Part shown: positions 6,089 to 7,670 of the stretch, piece after piece
Layout: every line of letters starts with the position of its first letter
Position numbering within the stretch: the first letter of the stretch is position 1
Assembly (NCBI GenBank): GCA_049696015.1
Contig: JBAVTG010000223.1
Span: 1-7,670, forward strand
Length of the DNA: 7,670 nt
Reading direction: 5' to 3'
Source: JANMEX01 sp049696015
GTDB lineage: Bacteria; Pseudomonadota; Alphaproteobacteria; Rhizobiales; Rhizobiaceae
Made by a program: the position numbers and the translations under genes
Notes under the pieces: model-generated
Database searches by the model: none
Told to the model about the DNA's origin: nothing
The model's input: the letters and a program-made list of their open reading frames with translations, nothing else

Positions 6089-6979
6089 ATGAGAAATGAA
6101 AAACTGCCGTTTGTGCTGTTCGCCGCAGGCGTTGCGATCGTGATTTTCGCCATATGCTGGTCGCTGTATGCGCTGGGCGAGGTCGGTCAGCTGGTGGGAC
6201 CCAAAGGTCTGCGACCCAACAACAGTTTCCATTGCATCGCCGGCTTTTGGGGCAATTGCGAATTGCTCGGCCCTGCCCATGCGGAAAAAGGAACGACGGC
6301 CTATTCGCCGTGGGCTTTCTGGCTAGGCATTGCCGCAATTGTCGCCAGCTTCTGGCTGAATTTGCGCAAGCGAAATGATACGGAGACCTGGCCTGAGCGA
6401 CTGCAGCATCTCCTGATCCCTGTGGACAGGGTCAGCGCCTTTGTCGGGCAGACATTCGCCTGGTCGATCCTGCTCCTGACCTTTGCTGTCAGCTACGAAG
6501 TGTTCTCCCGTTATGTTCTGGGCAGGCCGACCGATTGGGCATTTGATGCGAGCTATATCCTTTATGGCACGCTGTTCATCATGGCAGGCGCCTATGCGAT
6601 GAGCCGCAATGCCCATGTGCGCGGCGACTTTCTCTACCGCGCCTGGAGCGAGCGCACACAGGCGCGCATGGACCTTCTGCTCTATTTCCTGTTCTTCTTC
6701 CCCGGCATCATCGCCTTCATCTATGCTGGCTACGGGTTTGCCGCGCAGTCATGGGTGACCCACGAGAATTCCGCCTATTCTCCAGATGGACTGCCGATCT
6801 ACCACTATAAAACGCTTATCCCGATCACCGGCGTTTTCCTGCTTTTGCAGGGCGTTGTTGAAGTGGTTCGCTGTCTGGTCTGCATCAGCGAGGGCAAGTG
6901 GCCGAACCGGCTGCACGATGTGGAAGAGCTGGAAAAAATCATTCTGGAACAGCATGCCGACAAGGGAGAAGCCGCATGA
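6089..6979 (+). CDS. TRAP transporter small permease (DctQ type) with N-terminal two-helix extension
   Basis: This encodes 296 residues. GGGGAG (6074-6079) is nine bases before the ATG. The DctQ core begins near residue 112 and has four membrane helices (about 112-134, 153-173, 193-216 and 241-262). Features include YEVFSRYVLGRPTDWAFD (136-153) and AYAMSRNAHVRGDFLY (168-183), the typical DctQ stretch. Ahead of it lies an extra region of about 110 residues with two more helices (about 7-29 and 74-92) joined by a 44-residue loop containing Cys49 and Cys57. By the positive-inside rule (RNEK at the start, LRKR at 92-95) this loop should be periplasmic. Most DctQ proteins are about 160-200 residues, so this one is large. 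With the DctM subunit it forms the inner-membrane part of the transporter. The stop overlaps the next start (ATGA), implying translational coupling. Confidence 0.9.
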   Translation: MRNEKLPFVLFAAGVAIVIFAICWSLYALGEVGQLVGPKGLRPNNSFHCIAGFWGNCELLGPAHAEKGTTAYSPWAFWLGIAAIVASFWLNLRKRNDTETWPERLQHLLIPVDRVSAFVGQTFAWSILLLTFAVSYEVFSRYVLGRPTDWAFDASYILYGTLFIMAGAYAMSRNAHVRGDFLYRAWSERTQARMDLLLYFLFFFPGIIAFIYAGYGFAAQSWVTHENSAYSPDGLPIYHYKTLIPITGVFLLLQGVVEVVRCLVCISEGKWPNRLHDVEELEKIILEQHADKGEAA

Positions 6980-7670
6980 CCGATCCGCAACTCGGCGTGT
7001 TCATGCTCGGGCTGTTCGTCTTCCTGATCATGCTCGGTTTTCCAATCGCCTTCACGCTGATGGCCATGGGGGTCGGTTTTGCGTGGCTGGCCTTTGACGG
7101 CAATTGGGAGCCCGTCATGTCGCTCTTGGTGCAGCGTTCATGGTCGGTCATGACCAATGACGTTCTGATTTCGGTGCCGCTGTTCGTCTTTATGGGCTAC
7201 ATCATTGAGCGGGCCAATATTCTCGACCGTCTGTTCCGGTCGATCCAACTGGCAGCTGGCGGCGTTCCGGGCTCGCTCGCAGTGGCGACCCTTGCCACCT
7301 GCACGCTGTTTGCCACCGCCACAGGCATTGTCGGCGCTGTCGTTACCCTGATGGGCCTGCTCGCTTTCCCGGCCATGCTGAAGGCCGGCTATGATGTCAA
7401 GCTGTCAGCCGGTGTCGTCTGCGCCGGGGGCTGCCTTGGCATTCTTATCCCGCCTTCGATCATGCTCATCCTTTATGGCGCGACCACTGGCGTGTCCCCG
7501 GTCAAGCTTTATGCCGGCGCTTTCTTTCCAGGCCTGATGCTGGCCAGCCTTTACATGCTCTATGTCATTGTCCTGTGCTGGTGGAAGCCGGAGCTTGCGC
7601 CAAAACTGCCCAAAGAAGAGCGAAGCGCGCCGTGGAGCACCGTAGCCTATGAGCTTTTCACATCTTTCGT
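6976..7670 (+). CDS. TRAP transporter large permease (DctM type), 3' end outside window
   Basis: The first 231 residues are present and the frame stays open to the window edge; the family is about 430-450 residues. The ATG at 6976 overlaps the small-permease stop by four bases and has AAGGGAGAA (6962-6970) upstream. The protein is strongly hydrophobic. It shows LGFPIAFTLMAMG (20-32), NDVLISVPLFVFMG (61-74), the loop GGVPGSLAVATL (95-106) and the DctM signature GILIPPSIMLILYG (155-168). By family knowledge it is the ion-coupled translocation subunit of the TRAP carrier, importing the substrate with sodium or protons from the binding protein. It matches the FcbT3-like (mannitol/chloroaromatic) branch best by eye, in line with the other two subunits. 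Confidence 0.95.
   Translation, partial: MTDPQLGVFMLGLFVFLIMLGFPIAFTLMAMGVGFAWLAFDGNWEPVMSLLVQRSWSVMTNDVLISVPLFVFMGYIIERANILDRLFRSIQLAAGGVPGSLAVATLATCTLFATATGIVGAVVTLMGLLAFPAMLKAGYDVKLSAGVVCAGGCLGILIPPSIMLILYGATTGVSPVKLYAGAFFPGLMLASLYMLYVIVLCWWKPELAPKLPKEERSAPWSTVAYELFTSF

Overview
The window looks like chromosomal DNA from an alphaproteobacterium, probably of the Hyphomicrobiales (rhizobia/Phyllobacterium/Brucella type). This rests on GC-rich coding sequence (hand-counted 60-base samples give about 57-67% in the housekeeping-like genes), strong GGGAGG-type ribosome binding sites, a Tat-exported TRAP solute-binding protein, and the flavour of the proteins. The assignment is inferred; no phylogenetic marker is complete here.

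Layout. Bases 1-375 (+) are the 3' end of fhs (formate--tetrahydrofolate ligase). A convergent gene at 414-2558 (-) encodes a 714-residue membrane protein with an N-terminal multi-pass domain and a C-terminal pentapeptide-repeat domain. Its base composition is mosaic: the repeat-coding part is much AT-richer than the membrane-domain part and the flanking genes. Bases 2559-3150 form a gene-free divergent region of about 590 bases. It holds a candidate structured small RNA ending in a 12-bp terminator-like hairpin, followed by an AT-rich promoter region with several palindromes, including a 20-base near-perfect one with a CCGG centre.

From 3151 to the window end is a same-strand gene set, probably one operon: a secreted PQQ-dependent sugar dehydrogenase-like six-bladed propeller protein (3151-4401), a small periplasmic c-type cytochrome (4471-4797), and a three-gene TRAP transporter. 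The transporter consists of a Tat-secreted solute-binding protein (4885-6000), an enlarged DctQ-type small permease (6089-6979) and the first half of a DctM-type large permease (6976 to the edge). Hairpins followed by short U-rich tracts lie in the dehydrogenase-cytochrome and binding protein-permease gaps. The two permease genes overlap by four bases (ATGA).

How they may work together (inference): the dehydrogenase oxidises a sugar or other polyol/aldehyde substrate in the periplasm and passes electrons to the small cytochrome c and on to the respiratory chain. The TRAP transporter then imports the acidic product, or another substrate of the same pathway. The substrate cannot be read from the sequence.
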